Positions 24,646 through 37,810 of a stretch of 64,000 nucleotides of DNA are shown piece after piece. Position numbers and translations under genes: made by a program. The stretch is from the NCBI GenBank assembly GCA_905182995.1, contig CAJJDP010000078.1, positions 62,001-126,000 on the forward strand. Direction: 5' to 3'. The stretch's first letter is position 1. Each line of letters opens with the position of its first letter. The notes under the pieces are model-generated. The model had not been told where the DNA came from and did no database searches. It was given only the letters and a program-made list of their open reading frames with translations. The stretch comes from Paramecium octaurelia. Its lineage: Eukaryota > Ciliophora > Oligohymenophorea > Peniculida > Parameciidae.

Positions 24646-26553
24646 TACAATAATTCAAATTAAGATTATTGCAATTTTCGAATATCAATTATTAGCTAAT
24701 TTATAATATTATTTGCTTTAAAGGATATTAATAAATTTTAAATATGTAAATTGTTTAAGATTGGCTAAAAGATACAACACAATTTACATTAGATCAATAT
24801 TCTTTCTAAATTCTCATTTTTATATAACAACCCTTCAGTTTTATTTAGTTAATTTAAAACAGCTCATTAACAGAAATAATATGTAAAATTAATTAATATT
24901 TCATTATTCCAAATTTAAGGTTAGTGGAGATATTCAAAGACTCATTTATAATTAATTTAGAGATTATGAACAAGCAAACTATTTAGAATAAAAGCGTAGA
25001 AAATTTTAATTAATTAATATGATTTTTCTAAATAAAGGAATTAATAAGACCAATTTAAATAAAATATTAGTAGAAATAATTATCTTTTTGGTTCTTCCAT
25101 TAATTTTCTCATCATGATTCTTGAAGTCCGCCACTCTATTCTAATTAACTCAATACTCCTTTTTAATTCTTTTTTACATTCTTAAAGCCATTTTTATCTC
25201 ATTGTCTTTAATTATATAATTCTTTATTATTATTATTGTTATAATCTCATTAATAAATAAAATAAATTCTTTAAGATCTGTGAATATCTGAAGAGGGTGA
25301 AAAGTTTACAAAAAATCAGAAAATGGCAAGGCACCATGCTGGTTAGAGATACTATGTGTTAGAAATATAACATTAGATAACTTATATGTAAAGAAAAATT
25401 AAGTATAAGACTATTTAAACAATAAAAAATATAGCATCCTCGAAATATAACGCTACAAGATAAAAAGTAGCAATTGATAAAGAAAAAGGTAGAGTATTAT
25501 TAAGATATCCTTTTGAGCACTTGTTGTATTTGCAAGTTATTGCTTTTCTCTCTGGTCTGTTGTGCCTGAGATCAATTAATAGCAAAGAATGAGTATTTTA
25601 AAAATCTAACTTATAATTTTAAATATGAGAAAAATAATATGAATTAATTCAGATCCTATCAATATTGAGTAATTCAAATACATGTAAGGTTTCATAAGAG
25701 TAGATGATTATACGGCTTTTAATATATTTCATCCAAATTTTAAACTCAGCTACTTAAATTAACTATGAGTAAGTTATTCATCCGCCAATACTAATTAAAT
25801 AAGAGCCATTGAGAAGAAACTTAGTTTTGGATCCAATTTTTTTTCTCATAAACTTTCATTTAGTAATTTAGTAACCAATTGCATTTAAATTTGTTATGAT
25901 TTTGAATCGATCCTTCATATCAGATGCAATTAATTCGGCATTTCTTATTAACTAAATTAATCTCTGAAAGTAGAATATCGTTTTTTAACCTCAATAATAT
26001 TAATGAAAACATATGAAAAAGAAAATAAATTCAAAAAGTGAGAGGAGAAATTTTCGTTTCTTACTAACTCAAGTATAATTCATATATTTTACTTCTAGTA
26101 CTAAATGTAGTGGGAATGAAGAATATAAAAGTCTCTAAGAATAATAATTTTTATCGATTCTTAAAAATTTGAATAATTGAAATATTTTCTCAATAATGTT
26201 TAAATTTTTTGAGCATCTTACATTCTTACAAAAATTAGATTCTAATATCATTCAAAGAAAGAAAAGTTGTGCATATTTAACTATTTCAGTTAAATATTCA
26301 AAAGTTTTTTCATATTTTCTGTAATAAAATACTAATTTTTTGAGAGAGTTTTAATCTAAATATATAATATTAAATTTAAATGATAAAGGAACTCCAAACA
26401 TAAACATGTGGAACTTTGGATATATTGAGAATTTGAATTTTACTAGTTGCCTAAATAGAAACATTAGATCAAACCATTGAAACTCGTTTCTTTAAAATAA
26501 ATAAAGTTATTAGTTAAAATTTCTGATTAAAATATAAATGATTAAATCTTAGA
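24646..26553. other. 1.9-kb AT-rich gap between paralogs A and B
   Basis: Apart from the open frame at 25323-25592 no gene is supported on either strand. Composition is strongly A/T with no repeated unit. Confidence 0.4.
25323..25592 (+). CDS. Small basic ORF, 89 residues
   Basis: Reads MARHHAGQRYYVLEIQH, a Lys-rich middle and a hydrophobic end (LLYLQVIAFLSGLLCLRS) before TGA. It is more GC-balanced than its surroundings. No family was recognised. It could be a real small gene with a C-terminal membrane helix, or a fragment. Confidence 0.35.
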
Positions 26554-27803
26554 TCAATAACATTTTCTCTTATCACAGAATATTTAATACAATTCATAAA
26601 TGTAACTGCTATCTTAAAGAATTTCTGGTTTTTGAGGACTTAAACCCATTGAGAATTCAATTTGTCCTAAATATTAAAGGAATTTTTTAGTTTTGTACAT
26701 AATTTATTCTCGACTCTTCATTAAGCAATTTTGAAATATAAATATTTTTTAATTCTCATAACCACCTTTAGATTTCTACTAATATTCAAAAAATATGGAG
26801 AAAAAATAATACAATTTGAGGTGGTACTCAAAGTCCACTTTCTCTTAATAAAATTCCTTAACCCAATTATATTAGGATTGAGATAGTATTAATTAATCTT
26901 TTACTGAATTAATCCATTCTTGCAGGACATTCTAACTATTACATTAAATTGTTTAATCATTAAAAAAACCTGAAAACATTAAATAATTTATTAATTCCAA
27001 TTTTTCACTCATAAAATCTTCACAAGTGCCATTTTTTTGATCTTTACTGATTGAATTTTCTAGACTCATTTAATCATTTGGAAAGTTGTTTTTTAATTAT
27101 CCTTAAGCCTTCTTGTAATAATCACTAAACTAATATAAAATTAATACTTTGCTTTTTATAGAATTTCATTTGGATCAGGAACTTTATAAGATTTATTCCT
27201 TCTTATTTAATCAATCTGATTATCAGTATTTTAAATTGATGAAATAATGTTAGATAGCACTCCTTCATCAAATGTTGTTACTTAATTTGTTTATTATAAT
27301 GGAATCTAATCATTCATCTTAAACTCTTATTTTGCGTATCTTTATTTGTATTCTTTAAAGTATTTTGGTACGACATCATCATTGCTTTAATTACGATTTA
27401 GAAATAAACCATTATTGTCAATCATCTTTTCAAGTATTTTATAAGCTTTACTTCTTTCTTCCTTTAAAAATTTAAGCAATTAGGGTTGTTCCTTATATTG
27501 TTATTATTAATCGAAATGGATTGTATTGGATAAATTTAATTATAAAATTAATTTATTATTACTCTGTGTAATCATCTCATGGGTAGGATTATTTTTGAAA
27601 TACTCAAGAACAGCTTTTCTTGCATACATTAAGTTTATTGTGTTTTATAGGTCTTAATAAATATAATATTGAATTTCTGTTTATGCTTATGCTTATGCAT
27701 ATTTTTAATATTCCATTTAAGTTGAAACTAATTATTATTAGTTTTAACTATTATCAGCAGAGTTAATATTGTTAGTTGATCCATTCTTTGATGATGAATT
27801 CAT
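26554..27803 (-). CDS. N/Q-rich hypothetical protein, paralog B
   Basis: 408 residues after removal of a 23-nt intron at 27125-27147, at the same site as in paralog A. The first half aligns with paralog A almost residue for residue (LEYFKNNPTHEMITQSN, IRRNKSYKVPDPN). The second half is unrelated, with EWINSVKDQLILSQ, YYFFSIFFEYQQK and the end YQIFCDKRKCY. It shares the upstream non-coding segment with A. The fold is unrecognised. Confidence 0.8.
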
Positions 27804-28270
27804 TATAATATTGTATTTACTTCTAACTCATTAACCTTAAATATATTGACAATAGAATAAAATTATATACTATTATTATGTGAATTTTTAATAAAATTTA
27901 TTATTTTACAAAAATGCCAACAAAGATGATGAGTAATTTAATTTAACTGTCTAAATTAAAAATTGAGTATATTTATGTAATTATATCCCTTCAAGCAATC
28001 ACAATAATTAAGTTTTACAATTCAATATATGTTATACATTACAAATAAAAATTAAAAATCTAACTATCAGATAAAATACACAGTTAATATATACATAAAA
28101 TCCCAAAAATTAATTACATTTTTATTTACCTGTTTTTAAACTAGTTAATTAATTAATTCAATAGAGTTCAGATTGTTATCATGATATAATATAACCTTCA
28201 CTAAATATTTAATTTCATAAAAATAAAAATTCATATAATTATCAATAATATTACAATGATATCAAAAAAG
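27804..28270. other. Conserved upstream segment and AT-rich flank
   Basis: The first 80 bases repeat the upstream segment seen at 24566-24645. The rest is AT-rich with no supported frame. Confidence 0.45.
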
Positions 28271-28691
28271 ATGGATTCGAATAATAATCAATTGACATAA
28301 GACAAATAATAATTAATTAACAGTTAAAACAACAAAGAGTATTGAGTTATTTTAAAAACATTAAGAATAAGGATATTATGATGTTTCATAAAAGTTAAAT
28401 GAAAAAATCTTCAATAATCGCAATACAATATAAACACAGTTAATTACATATTGAATCGAGAGAATACATCCCTATATCATTAATTATGGAATTCATTACA
28501 TTTATGATACTATTGCTAATGATGGATAATATTTAGAAACAAAAATCAAAGAAATACCCAAACGATCATATTTTAATAAAAGTATAATTAAAGAAAAGAT
28601 GCTTGCTTAAATATATTCAATATTATTAAATCTCTAAAAACAACCAAAGTAACAGTAAATCAAAAGTTGTTATTGTTAGATAATAAACTGA
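28271..28691 (+). CDS. Unresolved possible gene
   Basis: A start (MDSNNNQLTQDKQQ) is followed by open stretches such as YIYDTIANDGQYLETKI, KEIPKRSYFNKS and the end QIIN before TGA. At least two short introns would be needed to join them, and I could not fix their sites with confidence. It may be a decayed gene. Confidence 0.22.
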
Positions 28692-29002
28692 ATATTGCTT
28701 ATTTTCTATTTTTGTAATATAGTATTTTACAGTATAAATAAATATGTATTTGATTGTTTTATCTCTTCAACTAGAAATATATAACAATATTCACTAAATG
28801 CAATTTCTATGATTATTATAAAGTTTAATTCTTTCTTTGACAATAAGAAAATTCTCTTATCTCTTCCAAGCAAATCTGTGAATATTATAATAGCAAGATA
28901 AAAGGGGAGGTAACTTATTCATCATTTTTTAACAGAAGGCCAAAAACTATGTCAATTAAAATGAGATTATTAAAAAATTTGGTATCAGTTAACAACAATT
29001 GA

Positions 29003-29353
29003 CTCGAATAAATAACTGCCTTATTTAGTTTATGGCAGTAACATAAGTTGGCTTATAATTAGCTATTTTATAAGACAATCATTGCCTGTGCAAGTGAAAA
29101 TTCATACGGCAGGAAGTTTTCAATATCATAATCATCGTATTTTGGTTATCCTTTGGCTGGTTCAAGTTTTGCAATCAAATTTATTATCTCCAAATAATTG
29201 AAAAAATCAATTGAAATTATTCTTTATAAGTGGATAGAAACTCGTCTATTCAATCATTTAAATTTAAAATGGTCTTCTAGGAATTTAATAAAGGACATTT
29301 TTATTCACAATAGTATTGTATTTCGTATGATTGTATATAAATAGTAATTCTGA
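29003..29353 (+). pseudogene. Open stretch without a start, possibly a decayed exon
   Basis: A 117-codon frame open from the TGA at 29000-29002 to the TGA at 29351-29353. It reads IIACASENSYGRKFSIS, SSYFGYPLAGSSFAIKF and WIETRLFNHLNLKW. The residue use looks protein-like, but there is no start and no recognised family. It lies just upstream of giant copy 2. Confidence 0.25.
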
Positions 29354-29404
29354 TGATTCCTATATGAACATGTAACATAAATAAAATTTGATTAATAATT
29401 TTTG

Positions 29405-32400
29405 ATGAAAATTATTTTTTTAGTAATCAATGTGATCCATACTATTCCTTTATTTTATATCAATAGTGAATAAGAAATTTCATTGTACCCAACAGAAGGA
29501 GAATTTTATAAATACTATATTGATTCAGCTTAAGCTGATTATTAACTAATATGCAAAATTGATCCTTAAGTTCCAAATGTATAAGTTATGAATTAATGCG
29601 AAGAAATATATAAAACATAAGGAAATAGTAAGATATAAAAATACAATTATAGAATTTAAATCAATGTCATCAAATAATACACATTTTATAACTTTATCAT
29701 ATGAAAATGAAGTAACTTTGTATGAGTGGAACAATTAAATAATTGAATAAGTTGGAGAATCTGTGACAATTGATTCTTCACTTAATTGTTTTAATATCAA
29801 TTTATCTGGAGATTTTGCTATTTTAGTTGATTGCTATTAAAATGACGAATTCCTTTTAATTTAATTATTGGATAATTAATCAATCCCTGCTTATTAAGTG
29901 TAATCATCTATACCTACTTCAACCAAAATATAAGCAATTGTTAATGGAACCAATGTTTTTTTAGTATATGCCTAATATTTTTAAGAATATTCCATACTTT
30001 CACTGTTCTCATCATAATTTCAAAATTAAAGCAGCTTATAAAATAAATTTATTGATTTTGACATCCCCATTACAATAAGTCCTAATATTTATGCAATTAC
30101 TTCTCAAGAGATATTCTAAATATCCATATCTCCACAATCTCAATTTTATATAAAAAGTAATTTAAGCAATGAGAATATCAATACTTTAACAACTATTAAT
30201 GTTTATTATGATTTATCTATTTATTCTTAATGTGATCAAATATTTTTGGCATATTATTTAACTTAAGAAGAATCTTGCATTATTTAACTATATGGATGTG
30301 AAAATTCTATAATTCTGACATAAAATTAATAATGTGGGTTTCTATCTGAGTCCATTCTAAAAATTCTTTTAAATAGCTATTTTATGATAGTTTAATTAGA
30401 TTATAAAATATTTATTTACAAAAAACAGTCAAATGGATAGTATATGTATTTACTAAGTCATTAAAGTAATTCCTTATTATATTTCAATTCTGATAATGAA
30501 TTATTTTCATTTAGTTAGCAGATAAGAATTTATAAAACGCGAGTGCCTTACTTATAAGTCAATTTAACCAACTTAGAAGCTGCTGGAAATAATTATACAT
30601 TTATACTTTTATGTCAGAATCTAGGATACAAAACTTACACTTACTCTAACATTTAACTTTAGGTATTACCTTAGAATGATACAAATATCTATGTAATGTT
30701 TAATTAAAATTTTCCTTAAAATTAGACTTCATTGGAACTTAATGTTACAAATAACTTTTATAGCTTTTCAGGATAATTATTACAATATAAACAAAATCCA
30801 GATGAAATACCTTTAAATTTTACCTTAATGGCTGAAGAATATGCTGGCCAAATTAATTAAAGTTATTACTTAGTATAACCTTTGTCGCTGACATAGGAGC
30901 AGCAAATCCTTTTATATTTAATAGGATATAATAATTATTCAATTGATATTTTGTAAAGTGAAGTATATCCGACGTCAACCTATTAATTCAGTTAAATATG
31001 TTCAATAAAGATTAGTATAAATGCTAGTTCTTTATAAGTTGCTTATAGCATTTATCCATAAATGATGATAATAGGACTTAGTTCTAATAATACAATCTAT
31101 TTATTTTAATTCTATAATTCTACTAATAGTATCATTAGTTATTCAAATTATACCTTTAACTCATAATTTTCAGATTTTGTAGTCACTTATAGTAATATTA
31201 TAATTCTAATTCCAAATCAATAAATTGAAATAACGACATTTAATTTTACAAATACTTTTACTTTAAATTAATCATCAATAAATAAATTGTTCAATAATAT
31301 AGAATTCAATCCAATATAAATAGTAGTGAATACATAATTATTGTCATCTTTATTATATATAAACAATATAAATGAAGTAATAATAATTTCAATTGATGAT
31401 AATAGCATTCCAATACCAATTTCATTAATTAAAGTCAATTACAAAATAAAGTAGATAAATATAATAAGTTAATAATTAATCTTATCATATTTATGTAATG
31501 ATGATCAAAATACGTGCTTTTAAGTTTATAATGTATAAAATCTACCAATATACTATTTTGTAAAGAATCTATATAGTGTAAATGTGGATAGTGAAGTAAC
31601 AATATAATCAGATAACCTATTCTTATATGTTACGTTTAGTAATTACACTGTTTATGCTTATAATCCTTCCTTACCATATCATATGAGTTTATATTATATG
31701 TTAAAATTAACTTCGCCAATTTAATGTGCTTAGGCGTTTAAAAATATTTTATTTTATGCGCCTCAATTTCAATTTACATCATCAATGATACTACTTTCAA
31801 ACAATAAAATTTTTCAACTTTATAGAATGTAAAAATTTAAGATAACTACTGAGTTCTACAATTAGGATTTTAACAATACAATAGTTTACCCCTAATTCAT
31901 TTTTAATTATAATGTAACTTCAGCATTAAATGAAACGGCTTTATAATAGACTCCTAATTAAAGTATTATTTTATATTCAAATTTCACAGTATTTTTGAAT
32001 CAAAGAAATTTATCTATAAATTTAATTTCAGATAATATAATTCCTGGTTCGATAAATTTCTCATATCCTATGCATTTAATTGTTGATAGATAAGTTGGAT
32101 ATTGCACATTAAAAAATCTTGCTTTAACTAATGATTTAAACAAATATTGTAGTTTGACTCAAGCATTTTAATATAAATCTACGAGCATTCCAAATTATAG
32201 CAATTTCTCTTTAATTACTTCAATAAATAATGAATGTTTTGCTTTATAAAATAGCTCTTACATATAAACAGTAAATAGTGACTTAACATAAGTATTAAAT
32301 TTAAGTTATTCTAATCTAAATTTAACCTAATGTCTAAAATCAACATCAAACAATTACACATTATATTCAATTTGTGGAAATAGTACTTCATAATATTTGC

Positions 32401-33476
32401 TTAATTTTACTTTAAATTGTGATGGTAATATAGTATTAAGTGAAACTATATAATTACCCAAAACGTTTTAAAGTATTTCCAAATTTAACGCCATTTCAAA
32501 TCAAATTTTTATTCTAGGTACTTTGAAAAATTCATCGTTATAATAATTGTATTGGTTTAATCAGTCTAACAACAACTTATTGGAAATAGACAAATAGAAT
32601 CATGGGATGTGCCAAGATTTCTCTATAGCATAAATACCAAATAGGCCTCAAAATGATTAATTACAATAAATAATTGTTTTATATATTTAGAGGTTTATAG
32701 TCTATAGTAGAATGATGGTAGTTAATAATTAAGTCATCGAATTAGGAAATATAATTATTATTAACATTTAATTTGCCTGCCAATATTAATATTTTTTGCA
32801 AACTCAAATAGAATATAATTTGGTTCTAATTATGCAAGCATCAACTAATAGTATAATGATACTTTTGAGCGATATGTACTTTAGTTTCATCGTCGAAGTA
32901 AGGTTACGATTATATTAATAATTTAATCAAAACATTTACAAAGGCATAGGCTTTAGAACTATTCCAAATTTTGGCGATTTAAATAATACTGGAAATTTTT
33001 TTTATTAGAATATGATTTTGATGCAGCAATTTAAATACATGAATACATACATAATCGGAGTCTATTATCTGAATAATCTCAAAGATGAAAATTTAAAGGA
33101 ACCCATTCTGATGTAAGGTTCATATAACGCGACAGTATCTGATTATGCGATGATTACTAATTAATAATATGAATATGGAACAGCAATATACTTTTATAAC
33201 TAAAAAATATATAATTACCCAATAAGTACTTGGAATGTAACTTGTATTGCTAATACAAAAAGTAATTAAATAAATATTTCTATATTTTGCTAAAACGGAT
33301 TTTCAAATGGTATCTACAACATTAAATTTTATCTGCCTCCTGAATTTCATTTTAACTTTGGTCCATCTGCTTATATCCTATTTTTAATAATTATTATACT
33401 GCTTATATTTTTCTACTTTAGATTTAGAAAACGGACAAAGAGGGTTGGGTTTATTTATTCAGAAGTTGAATTATGA
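29405..33476 (+). CDS. Giant type I membrane protein, copy 2 (intact)
   Basis: 1348 residues after removal of one 25-nt intron that falls just before AATTTAAATC near 29661. I read the whole frame and met no TGA before 33474-33476; the spliced length is an exact multiple of three. Order: signal peptide MKIIFLVINVIHTIPLF; conserved N-terminal block EISLYPTEGEFYKYY with CKIDPQVPNV and NQCEEI; about 1250 residues of Asn/Ser/Tyr/Ile-rich ectodomain with many N-x-S/T sites and Cys pairs such as CNDDQNTC; a membrane helix (YILFLIIIILLIFFYF); and a basic tail RFRKRTKRVGFIYSEVEL. It is a likely cell-surface or endomembrane glycoprotein. It is not the Cys-periodic immobilization antigen type. Function is unknown. 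Confidence 0.85.
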
Positions 33477-34023
33477 TATTATAGAAGTTTGAAATTGAAT
33501 ATAGATAACTTTGTTCTAGTTATTATAATTATTACAAATGATCTTACTTAAACTATATTCGATTTTCATAAATGTATTCCATTATTATTATCATATAAGT
33601 TAAAGGTTTATTTAACATTTAATTTAAATTATTATAATTTTTTTAAATTAATTAAAATATCATCAAAATAGATTCTAATGAAAAAAATATGATATCACAA
33701 CTTTTGAATCTCAATTTTGTGGATTGATAAACAAATATAAAATTTCAAAGTTTTGAATTGATGATGAAATCATTTGTTATAATTTGATCCATTTTAATTT
33801 TGATAATTTTATAAATATTTCTCGTAATAAGCAAATTATTATATCTAATTTTAATCAAGTATTATTAATAAGTGATATAATTCATTTGAATAACTAAGTA
33901 GTTATAAGAAGTAGTAATGTGAAAATAAAGATTAAAACACACATAGTTATAAATATAATTAATAAATATAAAATTTATTTATTATAATTAACATAATATT
34001 AAAGATTATATTATTAATATAAA
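33477..34023. other. AT-rich gap, nothing recognised
   Basis: This is the 3' flank of giant copy 2 and the promoter side of the next gene. No frame or repeat was seen. Confidence 0.5.
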
Positions 34024-34974
34024 ATGGGGGATTCCATAGAGTCTCCATCTTAAACGCGCATAAAATAAGGGAAAGGACCCAAGAATTCAGTTCACTTTCA
34101 AGATATCAGTTAAATACACAAAAAGGACAGAAGCAAAATAATGTAAAATGAGACAGACAAATTTAAGTACTTATTCCAAATCCCAAACATCATTTCTGAT
34201 CCTAAGTTAGTGTAGCGAAGGAAGACGTTTGAGACGTTCACGAAGAATGCCAACTTAGATTTATATTATATGCACTTGAAGAAGGCATCGGGAATAGCAA
34301 GGAGTATATCTTAAAAGGCAGATTACAAGGAGGTGATAGCAAAAATACACAACAATAAGATGTAAGACTAATTTGTACATAAATTGCACAAGAACAAAGG
34401 GTTCATATTGACGAATGAGTTGTGGTCAAATAAATTAGTAAGTTAAGTGTCTGATCAATCGAGACTCAAAGAGTTGTCATAAATGTTGTAATTGCAGAAG
34501 ATTAAGTTGAATTCTGAGGAACAATTGTAGAACTATGAATAATACTTTAAGCAGTTTGTGAAATCAAAATGCCAGAATGAAATGGAATTAAGAAGAGGAG
34601 AAGTGTCTAAAGCATTCAATGACCTAGACGATTAGGCCACTTTGGATTAGACGTATAAGGATAGCCGTGTCCTTTCGAGAAATCAAAGTGTTCCAATGAA
34701 GTAGACAGATCAAAGTTTTTTTTCGAGGGAGATAATGACAGCCTAGGTGAGTAAGAAGAGAGGGATGAATTCTTAGCATAGTTCAATTAAATTGGCTGAG
34801 TTGCTTAAGCAATCAAATGATGAAATACATTCAACTTAGGAGGTGGTAATAAAATTGAGGAGATTCACAAAGGAGGAAGCAGATTTGCAGGACAAACCAA
34901 GGAAGATTAGAATTCGGAGATTGTTTGCTGAGCAACTCAATAATGTAATTAAGAATTCAAAGAAAATAAATTGA
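34024..34974 (+). CDS. Charged coiled-coil hypothetical protein, 316 residues
   Basis: Intron-free, starting MGDSIESPSQTRIKQGKG and closed by TGA. Strongly Lys/Gln/Glu-rich with heptad-like stretches (LKELSQMLQLQKIKLNSEEQ) and Ser clusters (SRNQSVPMKQTDQSFFSR). It ends KIRIRRLFAEQLNN. No membrane segment or enzyme motif. A structural or cytoskeletal role is possible but not shown. The 87-bp gap to the next gene's stop is typical here. Confidence 0.75.
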
Positions 34975-35060
34975 TTTTATAGTTCATGTTATGATAATAA
35001 ATTGGTGAATACTATTCAGAGATTGAGTGAATAGAATTGATAAATGATTAAATATATGCA

Positions 35061-35458
35061 TCATGAATAGAAGTCTATGATAATTCCTAGGAACCAAACA
35101 AATTGTAACCCATAGTATGCCAGCCAGAGAGTGTCTTTGTGATTGTTCAAATTTTGAAATTTTTCATAAATGCTCAAATGTAATACAGCCAGGGGGACAA
35201 AGGTTAGCCAAGCAAGTATAGCTGAAAACACACTGCTTTGAATGGTGGACATACTTAACAAACCTAAATGATTGATAGAATGATTAGCAGACCTGCAATT
35301 CCGAATAGGAACACTCTTCTGTTGATGTACTCCTTTTGATCTGGGCCTTTTAAGAATGCATTAATAAGGAGAGTAACATAGTGGAGTACGAATAAGATGA
35401 GGATGGCCACAGCAACAGCCATTCTTTTAGGAATAAATTCAGTCGTCTCTGTACTCAT
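35061..35458 (-). CDS. Small four-helix membrane protein
   Basis: 122 residues after removal of a 29-nt intron at 35264-35292. Hydrophobic helices: MAVAVAILILFVLHYVTLLI, RRVFLFGIAGLLSM, FSAILAWLTFVPLAVLHLSI and WLAYYGLQFVWFLGIII. The short N-terminus is MSTETTEFIPKR. No family was recognised. Its ATG overlaps the TGA of the upstream gene on the same strand by the bases ATGA. Confidence 0.8.
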
Positions 35459-35739
35459 TAATAATAATAATCATTCAAGTTTTTGAAGAGGTCTTAAATT
35501 ATTCCAGGGAGATGATTGTTCCAGATCTTAAAAAACTGATTTTTATCAATGAGTTTCAATCTATTAATGGGATGGATAACACTTTGATCTACTTCTTCTT
35601 CCTCGATTTGGGAGATCATTATCCGTTTGCCCTTGGAAGCCCTTTTGTGATTGATTACTATGGTTCTAAGTTTGGGTAGTCTGGATGACTCACTCTTATC
35701 CAATTAGGACTTAAGTAGACTCGATCGAAGTTTAATCAT
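35455..35739 (-). CDS. Small basic hypothetical protein, 94 residues
   Basis: Intron-free. Start MIKLRSSLLKSQ at 35739; a later Met at 35703 (MDKSESSRL) is an alternative. Basic middle (NHKRASKGKRIMISQ), acidic EEEEVDQS, end FFKIWNNHLPGIIQDL. The stop overlaps the start of the membrane-protein gene as ATGA. The start at 35739 leaves only 7 bp to the divergent gene's ATG, which favours the 35703 start. Unrecognised. Confidence 0.6.
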
Positions 35740-35746
35740 GGTCAAA

Positions 35747-36204
35747 ATGTCATTTTCTACAATTGAAGTATTTTTTTCTACTGAAAGAAGAGACAGCAGG
35801 TTTGTACTAGTAATTACACCTTATCCTGATAAATCGTATATCTAAAAACATAAGTTCAAGTATTGTTATCTGTCTAATTGTTACAAAGAAGTTATAAGCT
35901 ATTCGTACATCTACAGTGTCAATGTATCTGGCACTTTAAGAACTCTATTTATTTGTTCGACGATGATCTGACTGTAGAATTCTCTCAAATATCTCAAAAG
36001 CTATCCTCTCTGCATTCGATGTCCAACTCGATCGACGTTGAGAATTCGATTGAAAGTGTTAACAGCAACGACTCTCTAATTTATGATTTTCTATTTTTGA
36101 GAATGGACTTCCTCCAAAATAGGATCCGTGGGTCTCATCACTACATCAATGGTTTCCGATCTAATTTATTGTCTCTCCACTCTTGGCTTCGTTTTGTCCA
36201 TTGA
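35747..36204 (+). CDS. Hypothetical protein, 144 residues
   Basis: Start MSFSTIEVFFSTERRDSRF. A 23-nt intron at 35918-35940 is needed to join it to LFDDDLTVEFSQISQKL. The end LLSLHSWLRFVH precedes TGA. The frame length is exactly 145 codons. No recognisable domain; Ser-rich acidic middle. Divergent from the basic small protein gene. Confidence 0.7.
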
Positions 36205-36255
36205 CTTGGATATTCTATCAGAACTTGTAGGAGATTTCTTTTTGATGTTTTAAGG

Positions 36256-37262
36256 ATGGATTCTAGAGTATTGCTGAATGAGAGTGGCTTGAAACGCATA
36301 AATTTATATCAATACCATAGAGATTATGGCGATATGCATTACTTGTTATATACTCAATTTAATTCATTAATCCTATCAAGTTCGTTCTGCTTCTAATTTA
36401 AACATAATAATTATATCTTTTTATGCATGATGCCAAATTCGAAATCCCTCTCTAAACCACTTGAATTCACTTCTATTGTTTTACTCTATATTTGGAACAG
36501 TGTAACTACTTGATTTCAATCTGTATCATCCCTATTCTTGTTGCTTTAATACACTCCCAACACTATTAAATTTAAATTTATTATGTCAAAAATCTTTAGA
36601 TATGTATTCCCATCATTTTATTGTTCTACCCATCTACTAAATAAGATATCTAAGTTATTTCTGTTGTTTCGAATTAATCATTATTACTCATAATTATTTG
36701 TTTACTTTCATGATTACTATTGTGAATTCATTATCCATATATATATATACAATATGATTAATAATATTGCCAACACTACTTTCTTTAATTTTTATTCAAA
36801 TATATTGGAGGGAACATAATTCTCTCTCTTTATCCGCGTATGAAGTGGTTCACAATTATTCTAAACAAGAATGATAACAATACCTGCTTTAGTGATTATT
36901 CTCTCTCAAATGCTACAAATTAAGAAAATGAGATAAAATTCGAAAAAGTGGTTCAACCTAATTGTTCCTAGAATTCGCATTCCCTCTCTTTATTTTCGAT
37001 TTGAATTCTTAACATTTACTTTAATTTAAATAAGAATGATAGATGTGAAATATTGATCAAAGATTACCATTATGGCGATGTAGATATACATATAACTAAA
37101 TCAATTAAAAAAGTCCTTTGGGATTCTTCCGATCCCTACACTAATTTAACTAGATATTGGCGAGGGCATTCTTGTTCCAGTATCCATAAGTAATAATTCA
37201 AGCAGATTATTTTATTTGATCTTCTAAAATTACACACACTTGTTTTTGACAAGCACTTGTGA
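36256..37262 (+). pseudogene. Decayed coding region with internal repeats
   Basis: A start MDSRVLLNESGLKRINL opens about 90 codons. Further open pieces follow in shifting frames, including LNKNDNNTCFSDYSLSN and LNKNDRCEILIKDYHYGDVD, then LWDSSDPYTNLTRYWRG. The recurrent LNKND...C and NS-LSLS blocks suggest a repeated domain of roughly 45 residues. Several TGA codons separate the pieces, and not all are removed by plausible introns. Either a many-exon gene or a host pseudogene. Confidence 0.35.
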
Positions 37263-37357
37263 TTGTTAGGTGTATTGGGAAGTATTGCGTTTTCTTTGGG
37301 ATGTAGCACGAGCAGAATTTGGTCGATTTTGAATTTAAATTTAATTCATAATAAATA

Positions 37358-37810
37358 TCAAAGTTGATCACGAACTTTTAGGTATGCTTGTAAATCAAAA
37401 TCAGGATCATCAAATTATTCTTAAAATTACTATTCTATTTCATTACCTTCCTCTTGTAGCTCCTCCTATTACTCATCACTACTGGTAGAATCTGATCCTT
37501 GATCCTCTTCTGGCTAGTAGTCTTGATCATGATCATCATCATTTAATTCTTGGGATTATTGGAAAAATTATTAAGTTTGGATCTATAACGGTGGTTAATC
37601 GAACACGGTTTTCTAGACAACCATTTATTGTTGATTTATTAAATTGGTTCCTACAAACCACAATTGGTTTTATGGATTTTAATATTATGGATGATTAATC
37701 GTATTTGGTGGTACTGTGTAGGCCTACTGATTATGGGAAGGAGTATAGAACATTGGATTCTAAAAGTAACTAGTGGATTAAGCCTGAGAATTCTCGTTTT
37801 CAAATTCCAT
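37358..37810 (-). CDS. Acidic N/Q-rich protein, 150 residues
   Basis: Intron-free. The first two thirds are Asn/Gln/Pro/Tyr-rich (FYTPSHNQQAYTVPPN). An acidic block (LNDDDHDQDYQPEEDQGS) follows, with SSDEQQEELQEE and the end FDLQAYLKVRDQL. Such composition suits a disordered nuclear or RNA-granule protein, but this is inference. Nearly a third of residues are Gln, mostly coded TAA or TAG. Confidence 0.75.
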
